Shown: positions 1-9,691, numbered from the stretch's first letter. The stretch: DNA of 64,000 bases from JAMLHH01 sp037189845 (GCA_037189845.1 JBBCIS010000002.1:124001-188000), one strand, 5' to 3'. Notes: generated by a model not told the origin, from the sequence alone. Numbers and translations are program-made.

Positions 1-52
1 GTGTAACGGAGGAATACAAGCGTACAGCCCGGCCCGCCTCAGCGGGGACGTC
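1..52. repeat. GC-rich intergenic hairpin element (partial)
   Basis: The first ~50 bases are much more G+C-rich than their surroundings and contain a hairpin, CCCGC (33-37) with GCGGG (42-46) around a CTCA loop, followed by an A-rich tail. The style resembles the G+C-rich structured element at 22874-22949, so it may be the end of an interspersed repeat cut by the window edge. Its function is unknown. Confidence 0.35.
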
Positions 53-128
53 AAAAAATAAAAAAGCTTTCTATTGACAGAATCAACATCTATGGATAAA
101 ATAAATCTTTCTAAAGATGTTCAATCTG

Positions 129-136
129 TATATTTG
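129..136 (+). promoter_or_regulatory. Bacteroidota-type -7 promoter box for ftsX operon
   Basis: TATATTTG matches the phylum's TAnnTTTG -7 consensus exactly and lies 19 bases before the ftsX start codon at 156. No clear -33 TTG is visible at the right spacing, so this rests on the -7 box alone. It would drive the ftsX-DUF3098-uppP-truB-ribF operon. Confidence 0.45.
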
Positions 137-155
137 AATTTTCAAGAACTCGATT

Positions 156-1034
156 ATGTCCAAAGATATAGGTAATAAATCTCCCAGAAAGGCTAAACCA
201 ACATTCAGGTATGCGATTCTGAGTGTCACTTTGATACTTTTTTTAGTGGGTGTTCTTTTTATGATTTTCTTTGGTGTGAATAAGGCACTGATAGAAATCA
301 AAGAAAGTATAGAAATCGAAGTGGAGCTGGTTCAAGGCATTACGCCGGGAGCTATAGATTCTGTGAAACAGGAGTTGCAAGCCAAGCATTATATCAATAC
401 AATGGAGTTCCTTAGCAAGGAAGAAGCTATCAAAAATTTTGAAAAAGAGCTGAATCAGGAAATTGAAGCTATTGCAGGGTTTAATCCGCTGTACGACGCA
501 TACCTGATTACCCTGAAAAATGAATATTCTGTTCCGGATTCTATTAAAATAGTTCATGAAGATCTGGCTAAAATCGATCATGTAAAAAGTATCAATTACT
601 CGGATGCTGTGCTGGAGCTGGTCAATGCCAATATGAAAAAAGTCAGCACTATCGGACTGATCACCATCGGAATTTTGTTGATCATTGCATTTTCTTTGAT
701 TGACAGCACAATCAGATTGATGATGTTCTCTCAAAGATTTATCATCAGAAGCATGCAGCTGATCGGAGCAACAAAAGGGTTCATCATTAAACCATTTATT
801 CTGAAAGGTCTCTATGCGGGTATCATCAGTGGTGTTTTATCAATTTCACTGATTGGCGGATTGATGTATTATCTGCAAAACAGATTCCAGCTCATGAATC
901 TGACGGAAGCGGATTATATTTATCTGGGTATTGCAGCACTGATTCTGATCGGAATAGGTATCGTTATCTGCCTGATCAGCACTGTTCTTTCGGTAAATAA
1001 ATACCTGAGGACAAAGCTGGATGAACTTTATTAG
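156..1034 (+). CDS. ftsX: Cell division protein FtsX (permease-like)
   Basis: This inner-membrane protein of 292 residues has the FtsX layout. One transmembrane segment (about residues 21-43) precedes an extracytoplasmic domain (about 45-165), and three further segments (about 170-190, 218-242, 255-278) make up the FtsX/MacB-type permease domain. FtsX normally pairs with the ATPase FtsE to relay division signals to peptidoglycan hydrolases. No ftsE lies beside it here. The ATG follows a good -7 promoter box and the length is normal for the family. It opens an operon with DUF3098, uppP, truB and ribF, an order I know from Bacteroidota genomes. Confidence 0.88.
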   Translation: MSKDIGNKSPRKAKPTFRYAILSVTLILFLVGVLFMIFFGVNKALIEIKESIEIEVELVQGITPGAIDSVKQELQAKHYINTMEFLSKEEAIKNFEKELNQEIEAIAGFNPLYDAYLITLKNEYSVPDSIKIVHEDLAKIDHVKSINYSDAVLELVNANMKKVSTIGLITIGILLIIAFSLIDSTIRLMMFSQRFIIRSMQLIGATKGFIIKPFILKGLYAGIISGVLSISLIGGLMYYLQNRFQLMNLTEADYIYLGIAALILIGIGIVICLISTVLSVNKYLRTKLDELY

Positions 1035-1113
1035 CTGAAAGTTAAAAGTCAGAAAGTCTTAAGTAAGCTTAAGGAATTACAGAATCACATATTTTAATTA
1101 GATTTGTAACATT

Positions 1114-1431
1114 ATGGCAAAAATTGCTCCTAAACCGCTACAATCTGCTTCATCTTCCACATCAGGAATTGAAGGAATGCTCAATAAAATCCCTAAAGGG
1201 GATGGTATCATGCTGTTTGACAAAACGAACTATATCCTGATGTTTATAGGTGTGGTTCTGATAGCTGTCGGCTTTATGCTGATGTCCGGAGGAGGTAGCA
1301 CTGATCCTAAAGTATTTAATCCGGATGAGGTCTATTCTGCCCGAAGAATTACTATTGCTCCTATTGTGATCATCATAGGATTTGTAGTAGAAATTATCGC
1401 AGTTTTAAAGAAACCTTCCGAAAGAGCTTAA
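1114..1431 (+). CDS. DUF3098 family membrane protein
   Basis: A 105-residue protein has a cytoplasmic N-terminus rich in Ser and Thr and two transmembrane helices (about 42-60 and 82-98). The loop between them contains a GGGSTDPKVFNP-type stretch and an RRITIAPI motif. Both are typical of DUF3098, a Bacteroidota family usually sitting between ftsX and uppP, as here. Its biochemical role is not known; the setting suggests cell envelope or division. It ends 6 bases before uppP, so the two are almost certainly co-transcribed. Confidence 0.8.
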   Translation: MAKIAPKPLQSASSSTSGIEGMLNKIPKGDGIMLFDKTNYILMFIGVVLIAVGFMLMSGGGSTDPKVFNPDEVYSARRITIAPIVIIIGFVVEIIAVLKKPSERA

Positions 1432-1437
1432 TTTTAG

Positions 1438-2232
1438 ATGTCGTATTTACAAGCCATTATTTTAGCCATCATTGAAGGCTTAACTGAGTTCTTACCAATT
1501 TCGTCTACAGGCCACCTCATCATTGGTTCTGCTTTATTAGGAGTAAAGCCTGACGCTTTCTCCAAATTATTTATGGTAGCCATTCAATTGGGCACTATTC
1601 TATCTGTAGTAATTTTATACTTTAAAAGATTTTTTCAGAGCATACACTTCTATCTGAAGCTTTTTGTTGCGTTTATTCCAAGTGCATTTTTCGGATTGCT
1701 GTTCAGTGACAGAATAGATGATATGCTGGAAAGTCCGATGACTGTGGCAATAACGCTTGTCATCGGGGGTATTGTCCTGTTATTTGTAGATAAATGGTTC
1801 AATAAACCGATTTATGATGATTCTGAAGAAATAGATTTTTTCACTGCGCTGAAGATCGGTTTTTTCCAGTGTCTTGCTATGATTCCGGGCATGTCCAGAT
1901 CAGGTTCTACCATAGTAGGTGGTATGACACAAAAGCTGAGCAGAAAGGCTGCTGCTGAATTCTCTTTTTTTCTGGCTGTACCTACCATGTTCGGAGCCAC
2001 TGCAAAAAAGCTTTTTGACTTCTATCAGGACGGTCATCTCATCACTCCCCATGAAATCAGCATATTGCTGGTGGGCAATCTTGTAGGTTTCATAGTGGCC
2101 ATTATTGCCATTAAATCCTTTATCGGATTTCTTAATAAGCATGGATTCAGATGGTTCGGAATTTACCGCATCATTGTAGGAAGCATCCTCATTGCTTTGC
2201 TTTTATTAGGTTATAATCTGCAAATTCTTTAA
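1438..2232 (+). CDS. uppP: Undecaprenyl-diphosphatase UppP
   Basis: UppP (BacA) dephosphorylates undecaprenyl pyrophosphate on the periplasmic side, recycling the lipid carrier for peptidoglycan and other envelope polymers. The 264-residue, multi-helix protein carries both family signatures: EGLTEFLPISSTGHL near the N-terminus and PGMSRSGST (about residues 148-156), which supply the catalytic Glu, Ser and Arg residues. The length is typical. It sits between DUF3098 (6-base gap) and truB (3-base gap). Overproduction of this enzyme is known to give bacitracin resistance. Confidence 0.95.
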   Translation: MSYLQAIILAIIEGLTEFLPISSTGHLIIGSALLGVKPDAFSKLFMVAIQLGTILSVVILYFKRFFQSIHFYLKLFVAFIPSAFFGLLFSDRIDDMLESPMTVAITLVIGGIVLLFVDKWFNKPIYDDSEEIDFFTALKIGFFQCLAMIPGMSRSGSTIVGGMTQKLSRKAAAEFSFFLAVPTMFGATAKKLFDFYQDGHLITPHEISILLVGNLVGFIVAIIAIKSFIGFLNKHGFRWFGIYRIIVGSILIALLLLGYNLQIL

Positions 2233-2235
2233 GCA

Positions 2236-2943
2236 GTGCTGACAGATTATACCGAAGGGAAAATACTTTTAATAGACAAGCCTTTGGACTGGACATCTTT
2301 TGATGTGGTCAATAAGATCAAATTTGCGCTCAAAAAATCTTTTCCAAAATTAAAAATTGGCCATGCGGGCACATTGGATCCTAAAGCCACAGGCCTTCTG
2401 ATCGTTTGTACAGGAAAATTCACAAAGAGGATTACTGAGATACAGGATCAGTTTAAAGTGTATACCGGAAGCTTTTTTCTGGGAGCCACTACTGAATGTT
2501 ATGATACAGAAAGACCTGTCAATCAGACTTTTGACATTTCACACATTACGGAAGAAGATATTCTTCAGAATGTAGAAAAATTCAGAGGGGTGATTTCTCA
2601 GGTACCGCCTGCACACTCCGCAATCAAAGTAGATGGTAAAAATGCTTACGATCTTGCCAGAAAAGGAAAGGACGTATCTCTCAAAAGCCGTGAGGTCACT
2701 ATTTATGAGTTTGAAATCACAAAAACAGATCTGCCGCATATTTATTTCAGGATCAAATGCAGCAAAGGAACCTATATCAGAAGCATAGCTCATGATTTCG
2801 GACAGGCTTTGAATAATGGAGCATATCTCACATCTTTGCGAAGAGAAAATATTGGTGAGTATTCTGTTTCTGATGCATGGAAAATTGAAGATCTCATCAG
2901 TCAAATACAATCTGAAATCAGCAGCCAGCATGCGAGTCTTTAA
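2236..2943 (+). CDS. truB: tRNA pseudouridine(55) synthase TruB
   Basis: TruB makes pseudouridine 55 in the T loop of tRNAs. The 235-residue protein shows the catalytic motif GHAGTLDPKATGLL (about residues 43-56), whose Asp is the nucleophile, as well as KVDGKNAYDLARKG and the YIRSIAHDFG motif further on. It begins with GTG, only 3 bases after the uppP stop codon, and its 3' end overlaps ribF by 14 bases. Such tight packing supports translational coupling. It lacks the C-terminal PUA extension found in some family members, which is common in this phylum. Confidence 0.94.
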   Translation: MLTDYTEGKILLIDKPLDWTSFDVVNKIKFALKKSFPKLKIGHAGTLDPKATGLLIVCTGKFTKRITEIQDQFKVYTGSFFLGATTECYDTERPVNQTFDISHITEEDILQNVEKFRGVISQVPPAHSAIKVDGKNAYDLARKGKDVSLKSREVTIYEFEITKTDLPHIYFRIKCSKGTYIRSIAHDFGQALNNGAYLTSLRRENIGEYSVSDAWKIEDLISQIQSEISSQHASL

Positions 2944-3862
2944 AGGATTAGAACATCTTCCTCCATTCAAAAATGCCGTATTGACCATAGGCACTTATGA
3001 CGGTGTGCATGCAGGGCATCAGGTGATCATCCAGAAAATCAACGAGCTTGCACATAAGATTGACGGAGAAAGTGTTGTGCTGACCTTTGACCCGCACCCC
3101 AGGATTGTACTGCATCCTGACAATAAAGAGCTCCGGCTGATTTCTACCATTGGCGAAAAAATAGAACTATTCGAAAAATTCGGTCTTGAAAATCTGGTCA
3201 TCACTCCTTTTTCCAAAGAATTTGCTTCCATGGAGGCAGAAGACTATGTCAGAGAAATTCTGGTCAATTATTTTCACCCTGCTGTCATCGTAATAGGATA
3301 TGATCACAGATTCGGCAAAGGAAGGCAGGGAGATATCGAATTACTGAGAAAACTGGGTCCCCGATATAATTTTGAGGTGGAAGAGATTTCCGTTCAGACC
3401 ATCGATGAAATTTCTGTCAGCTCTACGAAGGTCCGCAACGCTTTGTTTGATTGTCATATCAAAGATGCCAACACCTGGCTGGCACATCCTTTCATTTTGC
3501 AGGGCAAAGTGATCCACGGAGATAAAATAGGCAGAACCATCGGATTTCCTACTGCCAACCTGCAGGTAGAAGATCCCCACAAGCTGATTCCTCCTGTAGG
3601 CGTTTATGCAGTATGGGTAGAAATAAAAAACAAAAGGTATAAAGGAGCTTTAAGCATCAGCAACCGTCCGACCGTATTAAATGACGGCGAGCTCAGAGTA
3701 GAAGTTTTCATCCTGGACTTTCATGAAGACATTTACGGAGAAAATATCAGGCTGATATTCGAGGATTTCATACGTGGTGATATAAAGTTCGACAGCATAG
3801 AAGCTTTGACTGAACAAATCAATAAAGATGTCGAAGAAGTCAGAAACAGACTTCACGAATAA
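2930..3862 (+). CDS. ribF: Bifunctional riboflavin kinase / FAD synthetase RibF
   Basis: RibF phosphorylates riboflavin to FMN and adenylates FMN to FAD. From the ATG at 2930 the product is 310 residues. The N-terminal adenylyltransferase domain carries GTYDGVHAGHQ (about residues 19-29) and GYDHRFGKGRQG, and the C-terminal flavokinase domain carries GRTIGFPTANL (about 200-210). The reading frame stays open upstream to 2816, but the family N-terminus (MRVFKGLEHLPP) begins at 2930, so I chose that start. It overlaps truB by 14 bases and is the last gene of the operon. Confidence 0.94.
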   Translation: MRVFKGLEHLPPFKNAVLTIGTYDGVHAGHQVIIQKINELAHKIDGESVVLTFDPHPRIVLHPDNKELRLISTIGEKIELFEKFGLENLVITPFSKEFASMEAEDYVREILVNYFHPAVIVIGYDHRFGKGRQGDIELLRKLGPRYNFEVEEISVQTIDEISVSSTKVRNALFDCHIKDANTWLAHPFILQGKVIHGDKIGRTIGFPTANLQVEDPHKLIPPVGVYAVWVEIKNKRYKGALSISNRPTVLNDGELRVEVFILDFHEDIYGENIRLIFEDFIRGDIKFDSIEALTEQINKDVEEVRNRLHE

Positions 3863-4015
3863 TATATCCGCAAAGAATCAGCCTGTAATAGATTTAAAAT
3901 CAATAAAAAAGAAAATAAAAATAATATCCATTAAAAGAATTCACATAAAATAAGAAATTATACTTTTACGATTCATTAGACAATAAATAGTTATAAATTA
4001 GCATTCGATTTTACT

Positions 4016-4684
4016 ATGTTTTCAGCTAAAAGACATTGGCCTTTATATCTTTTTATAGGACTCTGCCTACTTGAAACCAGTTGCAACAGATCATCCAGAA
4101 CGATTATCACTGCTGCACAGATTCCTGTAGAAAATACGCCTATTATTTTACCCGAGGAAAAGAATACCGATAATATTCCTGCTGAAATTCCTGCAAAAGC
4201 TACTTATAAAGACTGGGCTATCAGAAAAAAAAGTATTGGGCCTATTCAAGTGGGCATGAGTCTTTTACAGGTAGATTCAATTTTGCAGGATTATCAAAAG
4301 CAAAAAGCTACTTCTTACGATTTCGGCTTTGGAGGTGGCAGCCCGGCATATATTTACTCTTTAGACGAAAGTCCGGTTATTGCTGTTGTCCAGGCACTCA
4401 ACAGCAAAAAGGTTTTTGCCATTATCGCACTGCACGAATCTTTGCAAACTGACAATGGTATTCATCCTAAAATGAGTGTAAAAAATCTTTTAGGCATTTT
4501 CCCGCAGATGAAATTCTTTTATGATCTCATGAATGACTGGGAATATTCAGAAGATGCAGGAAATCAATGCACTTTTGTTTTTATGACTACTAAAGGCGCT
4601 CAAATAGGGTCTTATCCGGATCCGGAAAAAGGTTCTGTTGCCAAAAGAACAACTGCTGAAATTGCCTGGATCACAATACAGTAA
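4016..4684 (+). CDS. Hypothetical protein, possible lipoprotein
   Basis: A 222-residue protein begins with a short charged stretch and a hydrophobic segment ending in LLETSC (about residues 18-23). This resembles a lipobox, but Glu at -3 is unusual. A Thr/Pro/Glu-rich linker leads to a globular domain (about 65-222) with a VGMSLLQVDSIL segment, a pattern seen in small outer-membrane-assembly-like folds. I recognise no defined family. It has its own upstream A+T-rich spacer and is probably monocistronic. Export to the periplasm is likely; function unknown. Confidence 0.65.
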   Translation: MFSAKRHWPLYLFIGLCLLETSCNRSSRTIITAAQIPVENTPIILPEEKNTDNIPAEIPAKATYKDWAIRKKSIGPIQVGMSLLQVDSILQDYQKQKATSYDFGFGGGSPAYIYSLDESPVIAVVQALNSKKVFAIIALHESLQTDNGIHPKMSVKNLLGIFPQMKFFYDLMNDWEYSEDAGNQCTFVFMTTKGAQIGSYPDPEKGSVAKRTTAEIAWITIQ

Positions 4685-4689
4685 AGAAT

Positions 4690-4835
4690 TGACGATTTTA
4701 GATTGTTGATTTTGGATTTTGGATTTTGGATATATAATCCATATACTTCCAGCATGGCAATATTGGACAAAGTCATTCTGAAAGAATCTTTAATATTCTC
4801 CCACAGATCTCGCAGATATTCGCAGAGAAGTAAAG
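4690..4835. repeat. Low-complexity and REP-like intergenic sequence
   Basis: The region after the possible lipoprotein gene contains degenerate GATTTTGGATTT-type iterations (4697-4730). A GTCATTCTGAAAGAATCT stretch (4773-4790) looks like a half-copy of a widespread palindromic intergenic repeat, and a CGCAGA iteration follows (4809-4830). Similar GATTTTGGATTTACGA text occurs at 9375-9415. No gene is visible. Confidence 0.4.
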
Positions 4836-4939
4836 TATCTATTGTTTCAAATCAGATGTTATAGCTTTCAAAAGCAAAGTTACTTATGATGATATTATTC
4901 AGACAATATTTTAAACTCATATTCTTGTACTCCGCAACT

Positions 4940-5769
4940 CTAAGAGTTTTTATAGTCGGTTGTATCTTCGTCGTGTACCGCTTGCTTCTTATATATCGTG
5001 GTCAGGTTCGTTTCAAATGCTGGAAATGCAACTACGAAAAACCAATCCTCTTTGAAGCCGGGCAAGTTTTCTGATGCAGTATCCATAAATTTCATGTGTC
5101 CAGCCGTTTCATCATTGATTGTAAAAAACATTTCTCTCAAATGAATTTCGATTACGATACAGTCATACGCCAACTGATCAATTTTATATGCCCGAATCAG
5201 AGATATCTCATCCCAACGTATTGTCAGAATCTCTGCTTCAAGTCGGACTGTAAACGAAAATTCTGAATAGGTAAATATCCCGTCTTGATACATCGGATGG
5301 TTTTCCTTGGGTGTGTCTGACATTTTCTCAAACTCATCCTCCATATTATAGCTGTCAGAAAACCATATTTTGGGATGTTCTATGGCAATAGATATCAAAA
5401 TCACTGTCGATAGTCCTGCCCTCAACAAGGGCAATCCACCTGAAATGTATTTGTCACCAATAGTCATGGTAATCCCAACACACATAAAAATTGGCGAAAT
5501 AATGAAAATAAAAAAACAGCAGATGATGAAAACGGAAGCCGAAACCACCTGTCCGCTTTACGGACTTTTGTATTGTCTTTAAATTCCACCCTACTGTCAA
5601 ACAGTAGCCATGCAAACAAAAGTGTCGGAACTATAAAAGCAATAAAGACTATATTTTGGTGAAAGAGTTTTTGTCCAGCGAAAAAAAGGTCATAAAACCC
5701 GACTGCCGCAACGATTAAGCTGGTCAGCATCAAGTGTTCTGTCAATTCTTTTGATATCGGGACTTTCAT
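4940..5769 (-). pseudogene. Multi-pass membrane protein split by a frameshift
   Basis: Two overlapping open frames on the minus strand look like halves of one gene. The first (5769 down to 5464) encodes an N-terminus with two transmembrane segments and an acidic/basic loop. In the other frame (5548 down to 4940) come two more hydrophobic segments and a 150-residue soluble tail with IRWDEISLIRAYKID. The frames switch near 5540, just after KADRW, and total length (830 bases) fits a single-base indel. It could also be an assembly error or two overlapping genes, which I think less likely. No family recognised. Confidence 0.5.
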
Positions 5770-5819
5770 TGTCGTCTATTTATTAATTTACCCAAAATCA
5801 ATAAGACAGTAGTGATATT

Positions 5820-8800
5820 CTACTCCAGATGGCTGAAATCCACAGGAACCACCCGTGAAACACCTTGCCTGATCATCGTCACCCCATAAATATTATCGAC
5901 TTCTGCCATCGTAGATTTATTGTGTGTCACCAGAATAAACTGTGATTTTTCAGAAAACTTCCTGATGGCATCATTGAACTTTTTGATGTTTGTGTCATCC
6001 AGTGGAGCATCTACTTCGTCCAGAATACAGAAAGGTGCGGGTTTGTATAAGTAAAGTGCAAATAACAACGATAAAGCGGTCAGCGTTTTTTCACCACCGG
6101 AAAGCTGATTGATGCTTTGCGGGCGTTTTCCTTTGGGTTTGGCGGTGATTTCTATTTCTGATTCCAGTATATCTTCAGGGTTGACAATGATCAGATCACA
6201 ATTATCATCATTGGTAAACATGCTTCTGAATACATGTATGAAATTTTCCCGAACTGCTGCAAAAGTACTCATAAACTGATCTTTCGCAGTAGTATCTACT
6301 TCCTGAATAGTTTCGAGGAGACTATCTTTCGCCTGCGTGAGATCATTTTTCTGCAACAAGATGAAATCATATCTTTCTTTCATTTCATCATAGGCTTCTT
6401 CCGCCATAGGATTGACTTCACCGAATTGCTCCAGACGTTTTTTGACTTTACCCATTCTTTCCGCCAGCACTTCTCTGGTAGACTCCGGTTCTTTCAGATC
6501 ATCCAGAAGATGCTCCAGGTCGATTCTGAATTCAAAAGATAATTTTTCCTTCAAGACATTGAGACGGACTTTTTGCTCATTGTACTGATCTTTGAGCTGA
6601 GCGATCGTTTCTTCTGTCGCTCTCCTACCCTTTTCCTGCTCACGGATACTGTCCTCAATATTTCTAGCCTGCTGCTTCAAGCCAAAGAACCCGGATTCTT
6701 TGGAAGACAACACTGACATCATCTGTTCCCTTTGTCCGTAAGCTTCCAGTAAGAACTCATCCTGCAATTTTGTTTTCTCCCTGATCTCTGCCAGCTCAGA
6801 CTCAATTATCCGGATCTCTTCCGAATTATTGGTCGATTGTTCCAGAAATGCCTGAATCTGATTCAGCTTATAGGTTTTGTTTTGTTGAAGAGATTTAAAA
6901 AGGTTTTCCTGCTGTATAAAACGGATGTTGTGCTGATTGAATGTCTGCTGTAAAACACTGAATGCATCAGATTCCTGCTTGAACTGATTTTCCAGAACTT
7001 TTGATTTTTCCGTCATCACATTCAGCTCTTCTGTCAGCAATTGAGCCTGCTCCTGCAAAGGAACAATATCTTTTTTCAGCTGATCGATATTCTGCTGTGC
7101 CTGAGCCTGGCGTTCAATACTCTTCTCAACTACTTCTTTGAAATTATCAATTCTCGTTTTCTTAGATACAAAGGATTTTTCCAGATCCGCCAGATCTTTC
7201 CGTTCTCTTTCAATGGTTTTCTTGTAAGAATTATTCCGACAGGCCTGCAATTCCTGCTGCACATCCTGCACTTCTTTTTTCAGTCCCAGCACCTTGATGT
7301 CCAGCTCTTTGATTTCCTTATCCAGCTTCTCCAGATTTTTGAGCCTTCCCAATCTTTTACCTTCAAACAACCCTACCGAACCACCTGAAATCTGGTGCGG
7401 CGAACGTAGGATATGTCCGGTATGGGAAACTATTTCTCCCGTGAAAGATTCCGGTAACTTCCAGCTTTCCACCTGAAGATCCGGTGCTGCTATGTATATA
7501 TTGTGTAAGAGATAAGCCAGCAAAGGTTTGTACGGTCCATCTACTTCCAGCAAACCAAACAAGGGTATCAATCCCCCCGGCAATAGTGTCAAAGTATCTT
7601 CTGCGACCTTCTGAAAATGATCCAATATTAAAAATCCGGCTTTACCATTACCTCCGTCCTGCAATACCTGGATAGATTTCAGGGCATCTTCCTCATTCTG
7701 TACCACAAAGTGATTCAGATATGGTTGCAGCACAGTCTCTATCGCAGCTCTATATTGTTCTTCACTGTACAAAATATCCGACAACAATAGTGCATCTTTC
7801 AGCCAGGGAGCATTTTTCTTCAAAAACTTGATCGCTTCCGGAAATCCCTGCAAGCTGTCCACCATATTTTTAGTGAGCTTGTATTCATTTTGCCTGGCAT
7901 CCAGGATTCTGGCATCATTGGACAATGCCGTTCTGCTTTTGTCCAGAGCGATTTCAAGATCTGCGATCCGCTGAAGATTTTCTGCTTCCTTTTGTTCTAT
8001 CTCAGCCAGTAAAGAAGACTGTTTCTTGATTTTTGATTCAAATCCTTTGATATCTCTTTCTATTTCTGAAAGTTGCTTTTGTCTTTCTTCATTTTCAAAC
8101 AAAGATTGCTGAGCCGATTTTATCTGACTGTCCAGCTCCGTTTGTTTGACCACGACTTCTTTCTCTGCCAGATGCGTTTTTTGCCGGGTCTGCTGCATCT
8201 GATTTTCTACTTCTTGCAACTGCTCACGCAGGCTCAGATTTTCTATCCGTTTAGCCTCCAGCTGTTCCTGTACTTCTGTCAGCGTTTTTTTAAACTCCTG
8301 CATACTTTCCTCCGCTTTGGCAATATCGCTGTCCATGCTTTGAGCTTCTTTAGAAAGCTGCGACATGGTCGTGTCCGCCTGAGTGATACTGTCTTTGAGC
8401 TGTCTGGATTTATTGAGCTGAAAAGTTTCCTGCTGAATCAGCAGCTTCTTTTCATTTTCAGATTCCTGTATTTTGTTGACCAGTGTGTTCAATTGCTTCT
8501 GTTCATCCGACAAAAGCTGCTCACCGTCCACAATTTCCTGTCTGTACTGCTGTAGCTGCGCTTCAAAAGTATGAATCTGAGCATTGATCTGTAAGATCTT
8601 ATCTTCCAGCTCACGAATGCTGAGTAATTTTGCATCGCAGATATGATTGATTTCCAGCAGCTCATAAGATGCCAGATCTATCGTCAATGATTTATACTCT
8701 TCTTTCAGTACTTTGTATTGCTTGGCTTTTTTTGCCTGAGATTCGAGTCCTTTGAGATTTTTCTCTATTTCAAAAAGCACATCATCCACCCTCGTGAGGT

Positions 8801-9359
8801 CCGCTTCGGTCGCCTGCAATTTCAGCAAAGTTTCCCGCTTGCGGGTTTTGTACTTAGATATACCTGCAGCCTGCTCTATCAATCTCCTACGTGCCTTTTC
8901 CACATCATTGAGGATGTCGTCTATCATCTTCAGCTCGATGATCGCATATGTATCTGTGCTGATACCCGTATCAAGAAACAGATCCCGTATATCTTTCAGA
9001 CGGCATGAAACGCCATTGAGACGGTATTCACTGTCGCCGTCACGTGTGATCACTCTGGTAATAGTGACAGAAGTATATTCTGTCGGTAAAAGATTCCTGG
9101 TATTGTCCAATGTCATGGACACTTCAGCTACATTGGCAGGGTGACGGTCTTTGCTCCCGTTGAAAATGATGTTATCCATCTTTTCCAATCTCAAAGATTT
9201 AGACTTTTGCTCACCCAGCACCCATCTGACCGCATCTACGACATTGGACTTACCGCAGCCGTTAGGACCTACGATTCCGGTGATATCCTGATCAAAATGA
9301 ATGATGGTTTTATCTGCAAAGCTCTTAAAACCCTTTAGCTCAATGCTTTTCAAGCGCAT
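5820..9359 (-). CDS. smc: Chromosome segregation ATPase SMC
   Basis: SMC is the long coiled-coil ATPase of the bacterial condensin. The 1179-residue protein has a Walker A motif GPNGCGKSN (about residues 32-40) and a first coiled coil (about 165-500). A hinge follows (about 510-660), then a second coiled coil (about 665-1000). The ABC signature LSGGEKTLTALSLLF and Walker B CILDEVDAPLDD are at about 1085-1120. All motifs are intact and the length is standard. No scpA or scpB lies next to it. Its start codon sits only 8 bases from a perfect -7 promoter box, so its leader should be extremely short. Confidence 0.96.
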   Translation of the reverse strand: MRLKSIELKGFKSFADKTIIHFDQDITGIVGPNGCGKSNVVDAVRWVLGEQKSKSLRLEKMDNIIFNGSKDRHPANVAEVSMTLDNTRNLLPTEYTSVTITRVITRDGDSEYRLNGVSCRLKDIRDLFLDTGISTDTYAIIELKMIDDILNDVEKARRRLIEQAAGISKYKTRKRETLLKLQATEADLTRVDDVLFEIEKNLKGLESQAKKAKQYKVLKEEYKSLTIDLASYELLEINHICDAKLLSIRELEDKILQINAQIHTFEAQLQQYRQEIVDGEQLLSDEQKQLNTLVNKIQESENEKKLLIQQETFQLNKSRQLKDSITQADTTMSQLSKEAQSMDSDIAKAEESMQEFKKTLTEVQEQLEAKRIENLSLREQLQEVENQMQQTRQKTHLAEKEVVVKQTELDSQIKSAQQSLFENEERQKQLSEIERDIKGFESKIKKQSSLLAEIEQKEAENLQRIADLEIALDKSRTALSNDARILDARQNEYKLTKNMVDSLQGFPEAIKFLKKNAPWLKDALLLSDILYSEEQYRAAIETVLQPYLNHFVVQNEEDALKSIQVLQDGGNGKAGFLILDHFQKVAEDTLTLLPGGLIPLFGLLEVDGPYKPLLAYLLHNIYIAAPDLQVESWKLPESFTGEIVSHTGHILRSPHQISGGSVGLFEGKRLGRLKNLEKLDKEIKELDIKVLGLKKEVQDVQQELQACRNNSYKKTIERERKDLADLEKSFVSKKTRIDNFKEVVEKSIERQAQAQQNIDQLKKDIVPLQEQAQLLTEELNVMTEKSKVLENQFKQESDAFSVLQQTFNQHNIRFIQQENLFKSLQQNKTYKLNQIQAFLEQSTNNSEEIRIIESELAEIREKTKLQDEFLLEAYGQREQMMSVLSSKESGFFGLKQQARNIEDSIREQEKGRRATEETIAQLKDQYNEQKVRLNVLKEKLSFEFRIDLEHLLDDLKEPESTREVLAERMGKVKKRLEQFGEVNPMAEEAYDEMKERYDFILLQKNDLTQAKDSLLETIQEVDTTAKDQFMSTFAAVRENFIHVFRSMFTNDDNCDLIIVNPEDILESEIEITAKPKGKRPQSINQLSGGEKTLTALSLLFALYLYKPAPFCILDEVDAPLDDTNIKKFNDAIRKFSEKSQFILVTHNKSTMAEVDNIYGVTMIRQGVSRVVPVDFSHLE

Positions 9360-9366
9360 AACAAAC

Positions 9367-9374
9367 CAAATATA
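9367..9374 (-). promoter_or_regulatory. -7 promoter box immediately before smc
   Basis: On the minus strand this reads TATATTTG, a perfect TAnnTTTG box. Transcription would begin around 9362, almost on the smc ATG (9359), implying a nearly leaderless message. No convincing -33 TTG is seen. Confidence 0.45.
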
Positions 9375-9691
9375 GGAATTAAGATTTACGATTTCAGATT
9401 TTGGATTTACGAATTGATCGTGTAGTAATTATAGGCAATTTGCAAATGAGCAAGAAATACATTTGCAATTTGGATTTCAGATGTACTAAGTTGCTAGACA
9501 ATAAATTCATTCAAAAAATCAACCCTAGCACTTTGAGCTTATTGTCATCCTTCTGCGCTCACCCCACAAATATCACTTCATTATTTTATTCAAACTATTT
9601 ACCTTCACCGCAGTCCGGCTATCTGAATTCAGATAATCACCGTACCCATTTGAGAGAAAAGCATTTTAGAATAACAGAAATCAGCAATATC
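9375..9691. other. Intergenic region without a recognised gene
   Basis: About 330 bases separate smc from the DUF4261 gene. The left part holds degenerate ATTTACGATTTCAGATTTTGG iterations like those at 4697-4730. The downstream frame stays open through this region, but its translation has no conserved character and the family start lies at 9692. I see no RNA gene here. Confidence 0.4.

Noticed and set aside
2816..2929. N-terminal extension of RibF inside truB
   Set aside because: The extension is out of frame with truB and not similar to RibF; the family start is at 2930.
4886..5074. Plus-strand 62-codon frame
   Set aside because: It lies opposite the C-terminal part of the frameshifted membrane gene and has no independent support.
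6234..9338. Several plus-strand open frames of 60-160 codons opposite smc
   Set aside because: They are the antisense shadow of the coiled-coil coding region; compositions (Phe/Leu-rich) and lack of starts with context show they are not genes.
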